Assembly: GCA_023270155.1 (NCBI GenBank)
Contig: JAGLTB010000043.1
Location: 1 to 33,513 of the forward strand
Reading direction: 5' to 3'
DNA from: Candidatus Heimdallarchaeota archaeon
Lineage (GTDB): Archaea > Asgardarchaeota > Heimdallarchaeia > Heimdallarchaeales > Heimdallarchaeaceae
Length of the DNA: 33,513 bases
Below the pieces are notes generated by a model. It was not told the origin of the DNA, searched no databases, and saw only the letters and a list, made by a program, of their open reading frames with translations. A program made the translations under genes and the position numbers. Of the stretch, positions 8,614-16,784 are shown piece by piece (within the stretch, counting starts at the first letter, position 1; every line of letters starts with the position of its first letter).

Positions 8614-9000
8614 TTACTCGGGTATGAAGTAATCGTCTTTGATTTTTCCTTTGATGTTCTTCTTTTTCTGATACATCGGGATAATCTTTCTAATATTATC
8701 GATATCAAAACCTGTTTTCTCTGCTAAGTCTTCAAGACTGAATTTTTCACCAGCACTTATGGCATGTTCAATCTGATATTTTGGTGTATCTTCTTCCTTA
8801 AATTCACCCTTAGTTTTGCCTTTAGCACCTGTTTTACTTTTTCCACAACTTGGGCAAGTCCACGAAGCCATTCTTGTTATTGTTACATTACCGTTTTTAT
8901 CCGGCATTGGACTAACAAAATTCCATTCCTTGTTAGTTGGAACTTCAAGAGGTTGCCATGTGTTACCACATTTGCATTTAATTGGTTTCTTCTTAGCCAT
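8614..9000 (-). CDS. Zinc-ribbon plus winged-helix-like protein
   Basis: Starting at the ATG at 9000 ('MAKKKPIKCKCGNTW') the protein has 128 residues. Two Cys pairs, 'CKCGN' near the N-terminus and 'CPSCGK' about 40 residues on, form a zinc ribbon. The C-terminal half ('EHAISAGEKFSLEDLAEKTGFDIDNIRKIIPMYQKK') reads as a helix-turn-helix followed by a basic tail. A nucleic-acid-binding or transcription-factor-like role is likely, but the target is unknown. A further in-frame start at 9027 would add 'MRIKIILSI', which looks like read-through of the leader. Confidence 0.65.
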   Translation of the reverse strand: MAKKKPIKCKCGNTWQPLEVPTNKEWNFVSPMPDKNGNVTITRMASWTCPSCGKSKTGAKGKTKGEFKEEDTPKYQIEHAISAGEKFSLEDLAEKTGFDIDNIRKIIPMYQKKKNIKGKIKDDYFIPE

Positions 9001-9087
9001 AATACTCAAGATGATTTTTATCCTCAAAGTTAAAATCTTTTCGATGGTGAAACTCTTTTCTTATGTTTCTTTCTCTCGCAAAGCTAG

Positions 9088-9095
9088 TTTTATAA
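9088..9095 (-). promoter_or_regulatory. TATA box for the zinc-ribbon/winged-helix gene
   Basis: TTATAAAA on the minus strand is close to the archaeal TATA consensus. It lies 88 bases before the ATG at 9000, giving an expected leader of about 60 bases. It sits in a near-palindrome (AGCTAGTTTTATAAGCT), which could also serve as an operator. Confidence 0.45.
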
Positions 9096-9134
9096 GCTAA
9101 AGATTGGAGAAAATAGCAGAAATCTTAATTTGAA

Positions 9135-9162
9135 AATGTTAAAGAATGTTTGTTTTAACATT
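9135..9162. promoter_or_regulatory. 9-bp perfect inverted repeat, candidate operator
   Basis: AATGTTAAA and TTTAACATT form a perfect 9-bp dyad around a 10-bp spacer, so the half-sites are on the same face of the helix. The element lies 35-62 bases before the ATG of the double zinc ribbon gene and overlaps the place where its TATA box should be. It is well placed for a dimeric repressor. Confidence 0.45.
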
Positions 9163-9196
9163 AACCTATAGAATGAATTTAAGACAGTGAGTTAAC

Positions 9197-9787
9197 ATGA
9201 AGTGCCTTGCTTGTTGGGAACCAATTTCAGAAGAAGACAAAATTTGTCCTCATTGTGGTACAGATCAAGATAACGCTAAAGATTATTTAACATTAGCACT
9301 AATGAAACAACAAAAAAACAAAATCGAAGTTCCTGAAAAAACTAAGGTTCTAGAATTCATCTATAAAGTAGATCCTGAAGTAAGAGAAGAAATCACTGTT
9401 TCGTCATCAGTTTCAATACCAACACCTCCTTCTTCGTCGGAATCTCAAACAACTGCCCCAGTCTCAAAATCTCCTACTTCGCAAACTGGTTATCAACCTC
9501 AAGTACCTTCATGGTTAGGAACACCAAGTGCTAAAACTTTATCTGAAACTCCAGAAGTTACAGCTAAAAAACCAAAACCAAAAACCAAACCAAAGGAAAA
9601 AACGTTAATCTGTCCAAACTGTGAAAAAGAAGCTCCTTTGAGAAAATTTTGCAAGCATTGTGGCAATCCTTTACAAAAGGAGTGCCCGAATTGTAATAAA
9701 TTCAATTCAATAAAAGCTAAATTCTGCACAAAGTGTGGTCACGATATAGCAACATCCTCCAAAGATGAAGAAAATAAAAAAACATAA
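9197..9787 (+). CDS. Double zinc ribbon protein
   Basis: The 196-residue protein has an N-terminal zinc ribbon ('CLACWEPISEEDKICPHCG', residues 3-21), a low-complexity Ser/Thr/Pro linker (about 65-125), then a Lys/Pro-rich patch and a C-terminal double zinc ribbon: 'CPNCEKEAPLRKFCKHCG' and 'CPNCNKFNSIKAKFCTKCG'. Such 'DZR' proteins are common in archaea and usually act as small adaptors; no enzymatic activity is expected. It precedes the helicase by 29 bases on the same strand and is probably in the same transcript. Confidence 0.75.
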   Translation: MKCLACWEPISEEDKICPHCGTDQDNAKDYLTLALMKQQKNKIEVPEKTKVLEFIYKVDPEVREEITVSSSVSIPTPPSSSESQTTAPVSKSPTSQTGYQPQVPSWLGTPSAKTLSETPEVTAKKPKPKTKPKEKTLICPNCEKEAPLRKFCKHCGNPLQKECPNCNKFNSIKAKFCTKCGHDIATSSKDEENKKT

Positions 9788-9816
9788 ACCAGATGGAATA
9801 ATTTTCGTGATTTTTA

Positions 9817-12426
9817 ATGAAACTTCCTAAGCCCTACATTGCTATTCTCTACAATTGGAATAAAGATAAGTTATCTACAAATATTGCTTATTTTCTTCTT
9901 AAAGGTAAAAAGGACAAAATTTCATTAATAAACACAAGATTGCAGTTTGTCTATGAGAAAGACTATCTCAGGGTTTACAAATATTTGAAAATTGGTAAGA
10001 GCTCAAATATTTATGTTCGACCACGAACTGCTACTGAACATCTCAAAGAAGCGGATTATCTATTGATTCCAGATACTGATTTTCCTTGGGATAATAAGTC
10101 ATTTTTAGAATACTGTAAAGCTTTCAAAATCTCAAAACCTAGAATAGCTAAGATTTGTTGGTACTGTTTGTCTAGAAGATCAAAATGGACTACACTTGAA
10201 GAAGATTCTATCAAATTCAAAGATCACAGAATCTGTGATTATTGTAGTAAATCAGAGCTTGTTCAAGAGCTTCAGAGAAGCAATCTTGTTGTTTCAGGAG
10301 GACTTACGAAATTCTTTCAGCAACAAGCAGAAAGAGAAGGACAGCTTGATTTTGTGCTTGAAAATATTTCTTTAGGTACAGAACAGGATCCTATTAGAAA
10401 TCCAGATTCAACACTATATGATATAATTCCTGCAAAGAAATCCGAGAAAATTACTAAGGTTAAAGATATAGAGAAGCTTCCAGCAGAACTCAAAGAATTA
10501 CTGGTAACGGATGGAATAAAGAATCTTTTACCAATTCAGGAAAAAGCTATAGAGGGAGGATTGCTTGAAAACAAGGATCTACTCATTGTCGCTGGAACCA
10601 CATCTGGAAAAACCTTAATTGCTGAATTAGCTGGCATCCCTAAAGCTTTGAAGAAAAAGAAGTTCATTTATTTATCTCCATTAGTAGCCCTCACTAATCA
10701 GAAATATGAGCAATTTAAAAGACGATATAGAAACATCGGTCTCAAAACCGCTATACGTGTTGGAATGAGTCGAATCAAAGTTGAGGGAGAGTTTTCTCCC
10801 ATCATTGATGATAATTTAACTAAATCTGATATAATTGTTGCAACATATGAAGCATTTGATTTCTTATTGAGAGATAATCGACGTAATTTAATTGGAAATG
10901 TTGGTGTGATTGTTATTGATGAAGTTCAAATGTTGGTAGCAAAAGAGAGAGGGTTCAGATTAAATGGACTTATTGCCAGATTAAAAGCTCTCTTCCCAGG
11001 TGCGCAGTTTATCTATCTTTCAGCAACTATAGGTAATACGAAAGGATTAGCTGAGGATTTATCAGCTGATTCCATTGAATATCTGGATCGACCAATTCTA
11101 TTGGAAAGACATGCTATCATAACAGAAAATGAAGGAGACAGATTTGAATATTTGTTTAAGCTTTGTAAAAATGAAGAAAAAATAAAATCAAGCACAGGCT
11201 ATCAAGGTCAATCCCTTGTCTTTACAAATTCAAGAAGAAACTGTGAAAGCCTTGCAAGGAAACTAAGAAACAAGGGAGTAAAAGCATCTCATTATCATGC
11301 AGGTTTAACTTTTAGTAAAAGGAAAATGGTAGAGAGAGGTTTTGAAAAAGGAAAATTTTCAACAGTAGTAACGACAATTGCTTTAGGTGCAGGAGTTGAC
11401 TTTCCAGCATCCATGGTTATCTTTGAAAATTTAGCAATGGGTATTGAATGGTTATCAGTTGCAGAATTTCACCAAATGTTAGGAAGAGCTGGACGATTAG
11501 GTTTTCATGATAAGGGGAAAGTGTTTTTACTTGTTGAACCTGGAAGAAAAATCTATGCAGGGCAGAAAGAAACTGAAGAACAAGTAGCATTTGAACTCCT
11601 GACAAAACCTATTGAAGATGTTGACCCTTTTCTCGAAACGATTCAAGAAGAAGAAGAAGTGTTAGCAACTGTTGTTGCTTTTAAAGAAGTAAGTATTTCA
11701 GATGATAAAATGATCTTTGCAAATATCTTAGGAAGATCTAATCCATTGCGAGATAATATGAATGCTCTGAAGAAAATGGATATGATCTATACAGAAAATA
11801 AGATAATTTATCCAACAAAATTGGGAAAAGCTGCTTCTCTCTCATTTTTAGCTCCTTCGTATGCTCTGAGATTAGTTCAAGAGATTAGGAGACAGAAGAG
11901 TAAGGGATTTTCAGATGATTTTGCATTTGATTTAGCAATTAAAATTCAGACTTTTAGAGCAGCTCATCTATCTCCAAAAATCCATAAAGAAATAGAACGA
12001 GTCATAAAATCCACTGTATCTACAAACATTTTTTCCGGAGCGATTCTTGATTTATATTCAGGAAATGGATGGGGAAGAAGAAAACCTACTGAACCCATAT
12101 TGGAGACTTTCACAAAATGGACACAAACTTTCTTAGATTGTAAGTGTGAGGATAAACCATTTTGTGGTTGCGGGGAAGTAAATTTCTCAAAGATTATAGT
12201 TGATTTGCGTAAACAAGGATATTCTCCTTCTCGAATTGCGGAAGAAACAAGAAAACAATACAACATACAGCTTTATCCTGGTGATGTCTACTCTTGGTTA
12301 GATTCACTTGTTCATCATCTTGAAGCAGTTCAGAGATTAGCCAGCGTTCTTGAAGAAACCGATTTACAAAAATATGCAAAAGATGGTACAAAGCTTGTTG
12401 AAAGCCCTGAAATCAAGGATAAATAG
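9817..12426 (+). CDS. Ski2-like superfamily 2 helicase with zinc knuckles (archaeal DUF5814/MJ1401-like)
   Basis: The 869-residue protein has all SF2 motifs: Walker A 'AGTTSGKT' (259-266), motif II 'DEVQ' (368-371), motif III 'SAT' (402-404), 'SLVFTNSRRNC' (motif IV), 'TTIALGAGVDFP' (motif V) and 'QMLGRAGR' (motif VI, 553-560). Ahead of the core is a ~230-residue domain with a zinc site built from Cys114/117/140/143. Near the C-terminus Cys775/777/783/785 form a second metal site. This layout recalls the archaeal helicase group annotated with DUF5814, whose biological role is unsettled (RNA or DNA metabolism). It differs from Hel308 by these extra zinc elements and the DEVQ box. Confidence 0.88.
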   Translation: MKLPKPYIAILYNWNKDKLSTNIAYFLLKGKKDKISLINTRLQFVYEKDYLRVYKYLKIGKSSNIYVRPRTATEHLKEADYLLIPDTDFPWDNKSFLEYCKAFKISKPRIAKICWYCLSRRSKWTTLEEDSIKFKDHRICDYCSKSELVQELQRSNLVVSGGLTKFFQQQAEREGQLDFVLENISLGTEQDPIRNPDSTLYDIIPAKKSEKITKVKDIEKLPAELKELLVTDGIKNLLPIQEKAIEGGLLENKDLLIVAGTTSGKTLIAELAGIPKALKKKKFIYLSPLVALTNQKYEQFKRRYRNIGLKTAIRVGMSRIKVEGEFSPIIDDNLTKSDIIVATYEAFDFLLRDNRRNLIGNVGVIVIDEVQMLVAKERGFRLNGLIARLKALFPGAQFIYLSATIGNTKGLAEDLSADSIEYLDRPILLERHAIITENEGDRFEYLFKLCKNEEKIKSSTGYQGQSLVFTNSRRNCESLARKLRNKGVKASHYHAGLTFSKRKMVERGFEKGKFSTVVTTIALGAGVDFPASMVIFENLAMGIEWLSVAEFHQMLGRAGRLGFHDKGKVFLLVEPGRKIYAGQKETEEQVAFELLTKPIEDVDPFLETIQEEEEVLATVVAFKEVSISDDKMIFANILGRSNPLRDNMNALKKMDMIYTENKIIYPTKLGKAASLSFLAPSYALRLVQEIRRQKSKGFSDDFAFDLAIKIQTFRAAHLSPKIHKEIERVIKSTVSTNIFSGAILDLYSGNGWGRRKPTEPILETFTKWTQTFLDCKCEDKPFCGCGEVNFSKIIVDLRKQGYSPSRIAEETRKQYNIQLYPGDVYSWLDSLVHHLEAVQRLASVLEETDLQKYAKDGTKLVESPEIKDK

Positions 12427-12437
12427 TTTTATTATAG
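12427..12437 (+). promoter_or_regulatory. TATA-like box before the membrane-TPR gene
   Basis: TTTTATTATAG follows directly on the helicase stop codon. Transcription would begin near 12460, so the ATG at 12451 would be lost and the ATG at 12496 used. This supports the shorter start of the next gene. Confidence 0.35.
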
Positions 12438-12495
12438 ATTCGTCAAACTTATGAATATCTTTGTTTCCCATATTTATCATAGGAAGGTTACTGAT

Positions 12496-13566
12496 ATGAG
12501 TGAGAATGAAATTGAGATGGCTATGTCGGATGAAGATTTAATTATGGTTGTAGTTGGATTGGTAATATTCATCCTGTCTTTTTCAGACATAAGAACTAGT
12601 GCTTCCATTGGATTTGCAGCATATCCATCCATAATTGTATTCCTTGTAGGATGGTTTGTAGTCCGCTTCAGAAGGAGACCACTACCAAAACAAATTCATC
12701 AAACTAGATCGATCTATTTATCTCATATTAGATCCCTAAGAAATTACAACTTAATCTCTATAATTCTCTTCAATATACTTCTGTTGAGTAGATATATTCG
12801 AGCTGAAGATGAGATTAGGACAGTGTTAATCTTCAACTATATTGCATTATTTATTCTTTCAATTATAGAATTTGCGGGACACATAACAGTTACAGATAGT
12901 CTAGAAATCTTTCCTTTAATTGAAGGTGAAAGCGAAAAAGAGTTCAAGAAAAACAGATTTGAACTGCTTTATGGTACAAAATATTGGATCTGGTTGGGAA
13001 TTACTTCCGCTATTGCAATTGCTGTTCATTACTCCATTTTTGCTGAGGTATTTATAGTTAGAGATGTTTTGGTTATAATTTTGCAGATTCTTTCTCTACT
13101 TGGAGGAGTGGGTGTGTTTCTATTTTTCTATTATAGAACTATGCGTTTTCAAACAATGGATGATCCGGTTATGGTTGTAAAAGCTGCTGAGTATTATGAT
13201 GAATCAGATCTTAAAGATAAAAGTATCAAAGTTCTTGAAGATTATCTTAAAGAAGATAAGGGAAATGTAGCAATTTTATCAAAGTTAGCTGTACTTTATG
13301 TGCAAAAAAATAAACATAATAAAGTGCTAGAATACACCAAAAGAATTCTTGCAGAAACCGAAGAAAAATCAGTTAGTGTGCCTCATTTGATATCAAAAGC
13401 TCATCTACTCAGGGCTATAAGTCTAAAAGCTAAAGAAGATTATCAAGAAGCTTACAAAGAAATTGCAGCATCTCTTAGATATACTCCAGAAAGTGCTGCA
13501 GCTAGAAAACTCAGAAGAGATTTAAGAAAAATTCTCAAAATCAAACAACAAGAAAAGAAAGAATGA
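12496..13566 (+). CDS. Membrane protein with C-terminal TPR repeats
   Basis: The N-terminal part contains two hydrophobic hairpins: one starting about 12 residues in ('LIMVVVGLVIFILSF' and 'YPSIIVFLVGWFVV'), and others around 'LISIILFNILLLS', 'IFNYIALFILSI', 'WLGITSAIAIAV' and 'VLVIILQILSLLGGVGVFLFF', giving about six helices. The C-terminal ~130 residues are soluble and TPR-like ('AAEYYDESDLKDKSIKVLEDYL', 'LAVLYVQKNKHNKVLEYTK', 'LLRAISLKAKEDYQEAYKE'). It looks like a membrane-anchored scaffold for protein partners. I chose ATG 12496 over the in-frame ATG 12451 because it has an AGGAAGG site and a suitable promoter distance. No named family. Confidence 0.65.
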   Translation: MSENEIEMAMSDEDLIMVVVGLVIFILSFSDIRTSASIGFAAYPSIIVFLVGWFVVRFRRRPLPKQIHQTRSIYLSHIRSLRNYNLISIILFNILLLSRYIRAEDEIRTVLIFNYIALFILSIIEFAGHITVTDSLEIFPLIEGESEKEFKKNRFELLYGTKYWIWLGITSAIAIAVHYSIFAEVFIVRDVLVIILQILSLLGGVGVFLFFYYRTMRFQTMDDPVMVVKAAEYYDESDLKDKSIKVLEDYLKEDKGNVAILSKLAVLYVQKNKHNKVLEYTKRILAETEEKSVSVPHLISKAHLLRAISLKAKEDYQEAYKEIAASLRYTPESAAARKLRRDLRKILKIKQQEKKE

Positions 13567-13622
13567 CATTATTCAGCTGATTTTCTTATGTTTGCTAATG
13601 ATTCTTCCTAAAACACAATAAG

Positions 13623-13629
13623 TTTAAAT
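13623..13629 (+). promoter_or_regulatory. TATA box, probable leaderless transcript
   Basis: TTTAAAT ends 23 bases before the ATG at 13653. The expected start of transcription falls at the ATG, so the GIFT-like gene is probably leaderless, which fits the lack of a ribosome-binding site. Confidence 0.4.
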
Positions 13630-13652
13630 GAAAACTTCCAATTCATAGATAG

Positions 13653-14531
13653 ATGAGACTCTGTTCTATCGATACCACTCTTAATGAGTCTGTTCAACCT
13701 AAACAGATAACGAGTGTTGTGGACACGGAAATAGCAGAAGTCAAATTTAACATTATTAAGAAAACTGGTGCTGGATTAGATAGAGCTATCCTTGAAAAAT
13801 CTCATATTTTATTCATCAGTTTACCAAGAAAAAAAATAACTCAAGATCAGTACATAGAGCTTACATCATATATTGATATTGGAGGTTGTTTAGTTCTTAC
13901 TTTACCTTCCCCCCCTTGGGATGATTTAGGAAGGTTCTTTGAGGAGTTTAGGAAGGAACTTGGAATTTCCTTTCAATCACACTATGTTTATGGATTACCA
14001 AAAATTCCTGTAAATACTCGTTTAATTGGTTCTAAGTTAAAAATTACACAAGCTCATGTTATTGAATATGAGAGCCAAAAGAACTTATTAAAAGAAAGAG
14101 GAATCAAGAAATATATACCACTAGCTCTAATGGACGACAAACCAGTCATCCTAGCAGGATACAAAAGACGAGGAAGGTTTGTTATTTTCAGCTCGCTAGA
14201 GATATTTAACAAGCAGAATTCTAACTATCTTACTAAGTTAATCCGATTATCTTCAAAGAAAATGGATTATTTACTCTCAACAAAAGAGGATAAAATCAAA
14301 GTAGGAGATACTAACTTCTATGTACTACTTCAGCACGCTTGTTTGGATAGTTATTTATTATCCTTATACCATTACAATTTCATGTTCTATCAGGGAGATT
14401 TTAAATTTAAGACAATCGAATATTTATTGAAGAAGATACACACTGTTATATCCAAACAGAAAATTGAAGGAAAACTTCCTGACTTATCGGAGATAGGAAC
14501 ATCTTTGCAATCATTAAAATTAGGTGGTTAA
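13653..14531 (+). CDS. GIFT-domain-like protein (IFT52/GldG fold type)
   Basis: The 292-residue protein has the features of the GIFT/DUF4350 domain. Residues 51-82 ('HILFISLPRKKITQDQYIEL' then 'YIDIGGCLVLTL') match the strand, 'P-R-x-x-[FI]-T' turn, helix and 'x-x-GG-x-h-h-h-h' strand of IFT52. 'FEEFRKELGI' (97-105) fits the next helix. 'KPVILAGYKRRGRFVIFSS' (163-181) fits the later strand pair, where IFT52 has 'RPILAFYHSKNQGGKLAVLGS'. The C-terminal ~90 residues are helical and unknown. In eukaryotes IFT52 is a core intraflagellar-transport subunit; bacterial GIFT proteins belong to ABC-type systems. The next gene starts nine bases after the stop, suggesting coupling. The fold match is inferred by eye from recall. 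Confidence 0.55.
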   Translation: MRLCSIDTTLNESVQPKQITSVVDTEIAEVKFNIIKKTGAGLDRAILEKSHILFISLPRKKITQDQYIELTSYIDIGGCLVLTLPSPPWDDLGRFFEEFRKELGISFQSHYVYGLPKIPVNTRLIGSKLKITQAHVIEYESQKNLLKERGIKKYIPLALMDDKPVILAGYKRRGRFVIFSSLEIFNKQNSNYLTKLIRLSSKKMDYLLSTKEDKIKVGDTNFYVLLQHACLDSYLLSLYHYNFMFYQGDFKFKTIEYLLKKIHTVISKQKIEGKLPDLSEIGTSLQSLKLGG

Positions 14532-14540
14532 AACTTGCTA

Positions 14541-15602
14541 ATGAAGAGAATATTAATCGTAACTGAACATGGGGTTCCTATTTTTGACTACGAAAAATAT
14601 TCTAGGGGAGATGAGGTTTTAGTTTCAGGTTTAATCACAGCGATTCTGAGATTTATTGAAGAAACAGAGAAGGAAAAATTATCTCGTGTTCTGTTAGAAG
14701 AGAGTCAATATCTTCTAAAATCAAAAGGTTCTCTGATTTTTATATTTCAGATTTCTGATGAGATGCCCAATGAATATGCGGATTATGTAAGCGAGTGCAT
14801 TTCGGAGAATTTCTATCGTAATTACAAAGAGCATTTTGAAAAGTTTACAGGAAATGTAAGTGTTTTTCAGAAGTTTCAAAGCGAATGCAGAGATATCCTC
14901 TTGCAGTGTGGAGTGGATATAGCAGATGTACTTTTTGAAGATACTGAAGGAGAAAAATTGCAAGCTTGGTGTGTATTTTCACTAGAAAATGATCCCTTGG
15001 TTGTTATGGCAAACGCACCGAATTACAACATTGATAGTTTCACAATTTTTCAAGTACTTGGAAAAAGTCTGAGAAAAGTAGCTTCATCCATGAACAATTG
15101 TAAGAAGGGCTTGTGCCATCATATTACTCATCAAGGAAATTTGATTCAGACAATAGTATTTCCTTTCGTTATCATTGTAATGGAAGCAAAAATCAAGGAA
15201 TTGGAAGTAAAACGATTCCGACAATTCAAAACAAAATCTCATAAACAAATCTTAGATATATTTTCTGAATCATTTAAACCAGACAAAATTGAGATTTATA
15301 GTCGTTCATTAGTTTCTCCACTAACTAAAGAGAGTATTAGTGGTTTACATAAAACATTGAGTGATCTATTTCATGCTGCTGAAATGGGACTTGAGTATCT
15401 TTTCACTGCTCCAGTTCATATTCAAATATTTACTACACAAGAAAAATCTATAGTAGTCATTAAATTAGTCAATAGAATTCTATTTCTTGATTATAATCAA
15501 CACATCACTGCTTCAGATTTATTGGAATTTACAAAAAAGATGTTTGAGAAAGAAATACTAGTTAAGGACGAAATCCCTGAAGCAGTGCTAGAAAAATCGT
15601 AG
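14541..15602 (+). CDS. Longin-like domain protein
   Basis: The start is probably ATG at 14541; an in-frame TTG at 14535 sits seven bases after GGTGG and is a real alternative. The protein begins with a longin-type strand, 'KRILIVTEHGVPIFDYEKY', then a long helix 'VSGLITAILRFIEE', strands around 'SKGSLIFIFQIS' and a helix ending near residue 120, the standard pattern of Asgard longin-like domains. A second similar unit may lie in residues about 140-230 ('LQAWCVFSLENDPLVVMA', 'TIVFPFVIIVMEAK') and a third, smaller alpha/beta unit at about 265-340. No catalytic residues are seen. It is coupled to the GIFT-like gene, and its last 41 bases overlap the convergent CitG-family gene. Confidence 0.65.
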   Translation: MKRILIVTEHGVPIFDYEKYSRGDEVLVSGLITAILRFIEETEKEKLSRVLLEESQYLLKSKGSLIFIFQISDEMPNEYADYVSECISENFYRNYKEHFEKFTGNVSVFQKFQSECRDILLQCGVDIADVLFEDTEGEKLQAWCVFSLENDPLVVMANAPNYNIDSFTIFQVLGKSLRKVASSMNNCKKGLCHHITHQGNLIQTIVFPFVIIVMEAKIKELEVKRFRQFKTKSHKQILDIFSESFKPDKIEIYSRSLVSPLTKESISGLHKTLSDLFHAAEMGLEYLFTAPVHIQIFTTQEKSIVVIKLVNRILFLDYNQHITASDLLEFTKKMFEKEILVKDEIPEAVLEKS

Positions 15603-16566
15603 TTGCTGTAACATCAGAGATAGATCCAGGATTTATTTCTCTCTTCTGAGATGTTCGAAGATAATTATCTAATGCTTTAATTGATTCTTTTCCGTCTTGA
15701 GTAAATATTCCACCAGCTTTAATAATCTCTTTAGCTTTCTTGTTTACATCTGTTGCTATTTCATTACCAAATCTTTTGGCAATGTGTGTATCTTTCTTCT
15801 CGGAAAGCAAAGTGATATATGTTTGAGTTATTGCATTCCTAAAATTGTTATTTTCTTCATAAACCCGTTTGAATGTTGGAAATCCGCATTTTAACGAGAT
15901 TTGATATCTGTGTGCTAACTCATAAAAAACCAAATCTCTTCCCTCATAGAATTTTGTATATTCAAACAGATTTGTTCTCTCATTTCTATGTATTTCTAAG
16001 AATGAATTAAAATTATCTTCTTCTTTATCAGATTGAAGTATTCTATCGGAAACACCGTTATTCAAAGCTTTTGTAAGATAAATGCAGTCCTCAGAAGTTG
16101 AGTTTTTAAGAAATTGTTCTGTTATACTAACAACATTATCCAAGTTTAACTGAGTATTTGTTTTCATACCTTCTGTTGTGAAACTGTGAGCTATCCCTAG
16201 AGTTATTGGAGCGAACATTAGTAAGGTTCCAAATATTGTGTTTCCTGAAGATCTGTACCAGGTTTTTGCTTTTTCCAGTCCAGTTTGAATTATAAATCCT
16301 AACTCCGCATCTTCGAACCAGAGATGATTATCAGCTACCAATATCCCTCTTTTGGCTAAACTGAAAATTGGAGAAAACAAACTACTTGCCCCAGCAAGGA
16401 AGTGTTCTGATTTTGTATCATCGAATTCATGAAGAAAAGATGCTCCTCCAGGTTTTGGTTCAGTTGTGTATAAAAGACTATGAGCCAAAACAGCGCTTTG
16501 AGCTATGTATAGTTGTACATCAAGAACTTTTCCTTTTACATCGTTATTATTCAATGTGAAGGGCAT
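15562..16566 (-). CDS. CitG/MdcB-family triphosphoribosyl-dephospho-CoA synthase-like protein
   Basis: The 334-residue protein carries the family signatures: an early 'EPKPGGASFLHEFDDT' (residues about 36-51, the 'PKPGxxD...H..D' block), 'GNTIFGTLLMFAPI' (about 107-120, the 'NTxxGxxFxLxPL' block) and a C-terminal 'REINPGSISDVTATTIFLALL' ('NPGxxADxxA'). Bacterial members make the prosthetic group of citrate lyase or malonate decarboxylase, neither of which is seen here. In archaea relatives exist with unclear substrates, so only the reaction class (ATP-dependent ribosyl transfer to a nucleotide cofactor) is plausible. The ATG at 16566 has no ribosome-binding site. Confidence 0.75.
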   Translation of the reverse strand: MPFTLNNNDVKGKVLDVQLYIAQSAVLAHSLLYTTEPKPGGASFLHEFDDTKSEHFLAGASSLFSPIFSLAKRGILVADNHLWFEDAELGFIIQTGLEKAKTWYRSSGNTIFGTLLMFAPITLGIAHSFTTEGMKTNTQLNLDNVVSITEQFLKNSTSEDCIYLTKALNNGVSDRILQSDKEEDNFNSFLEIHRNERTNLFEYTKFYEGRDLVFYELAHRYQISLKCGFPTFKRVYEENNNFRNAITQTYITLLSEKKDTHIAKRFGNEIATDVNKKAKEIIKAGGIFTQDGKESIKALDNYLRTSQKREINPGSISDVTATTIFLALLQGFRP

Positions 16567-16781
16567 TCAAGTAGAATAAATGTAACGTTATTTTTAATGC
16601 ATCGATTAATGACTTTATTATTCAATCGCGAAAAAATACATCTTCTTAGAAACTAGCGTTAAGTTTAATTATGTACGTGAACCTCTTTATCTTGTAATGT
16701 TTCCGAGAGGGACGTGTCTTACTTTTTTGTTTGTATCTTTAGATTTAGTATTTTTACTCTTTCGAAAAAAAGGTGAATTAG
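16567..16781. other. Divergent intergenic region
   Basis: Between the CitG-family gene (leftward) and the coiled-coil gene (rightward). It is AT-rich and should hold both promoters, but I see no clear TATA consensus and no coding potential. The only distinct element is the AGGTGA ribosome-binding site at its right end. Confidence 0.4.
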
Positions 16782-16784
16782 ATG
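16770..16784 (+). promoter_or_regulatory. Strong ribosome-binding site
   Basis: AAGGTGAATTAGATG places a near-perfect Shine-Dalgarno sequence seven bases before the ATG at 16782. The same 14-base block, AGGTGAATTAGATG, precedes the repeat-scaffold gene starting at 31544 on the other strand. Confidence 0.6.
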
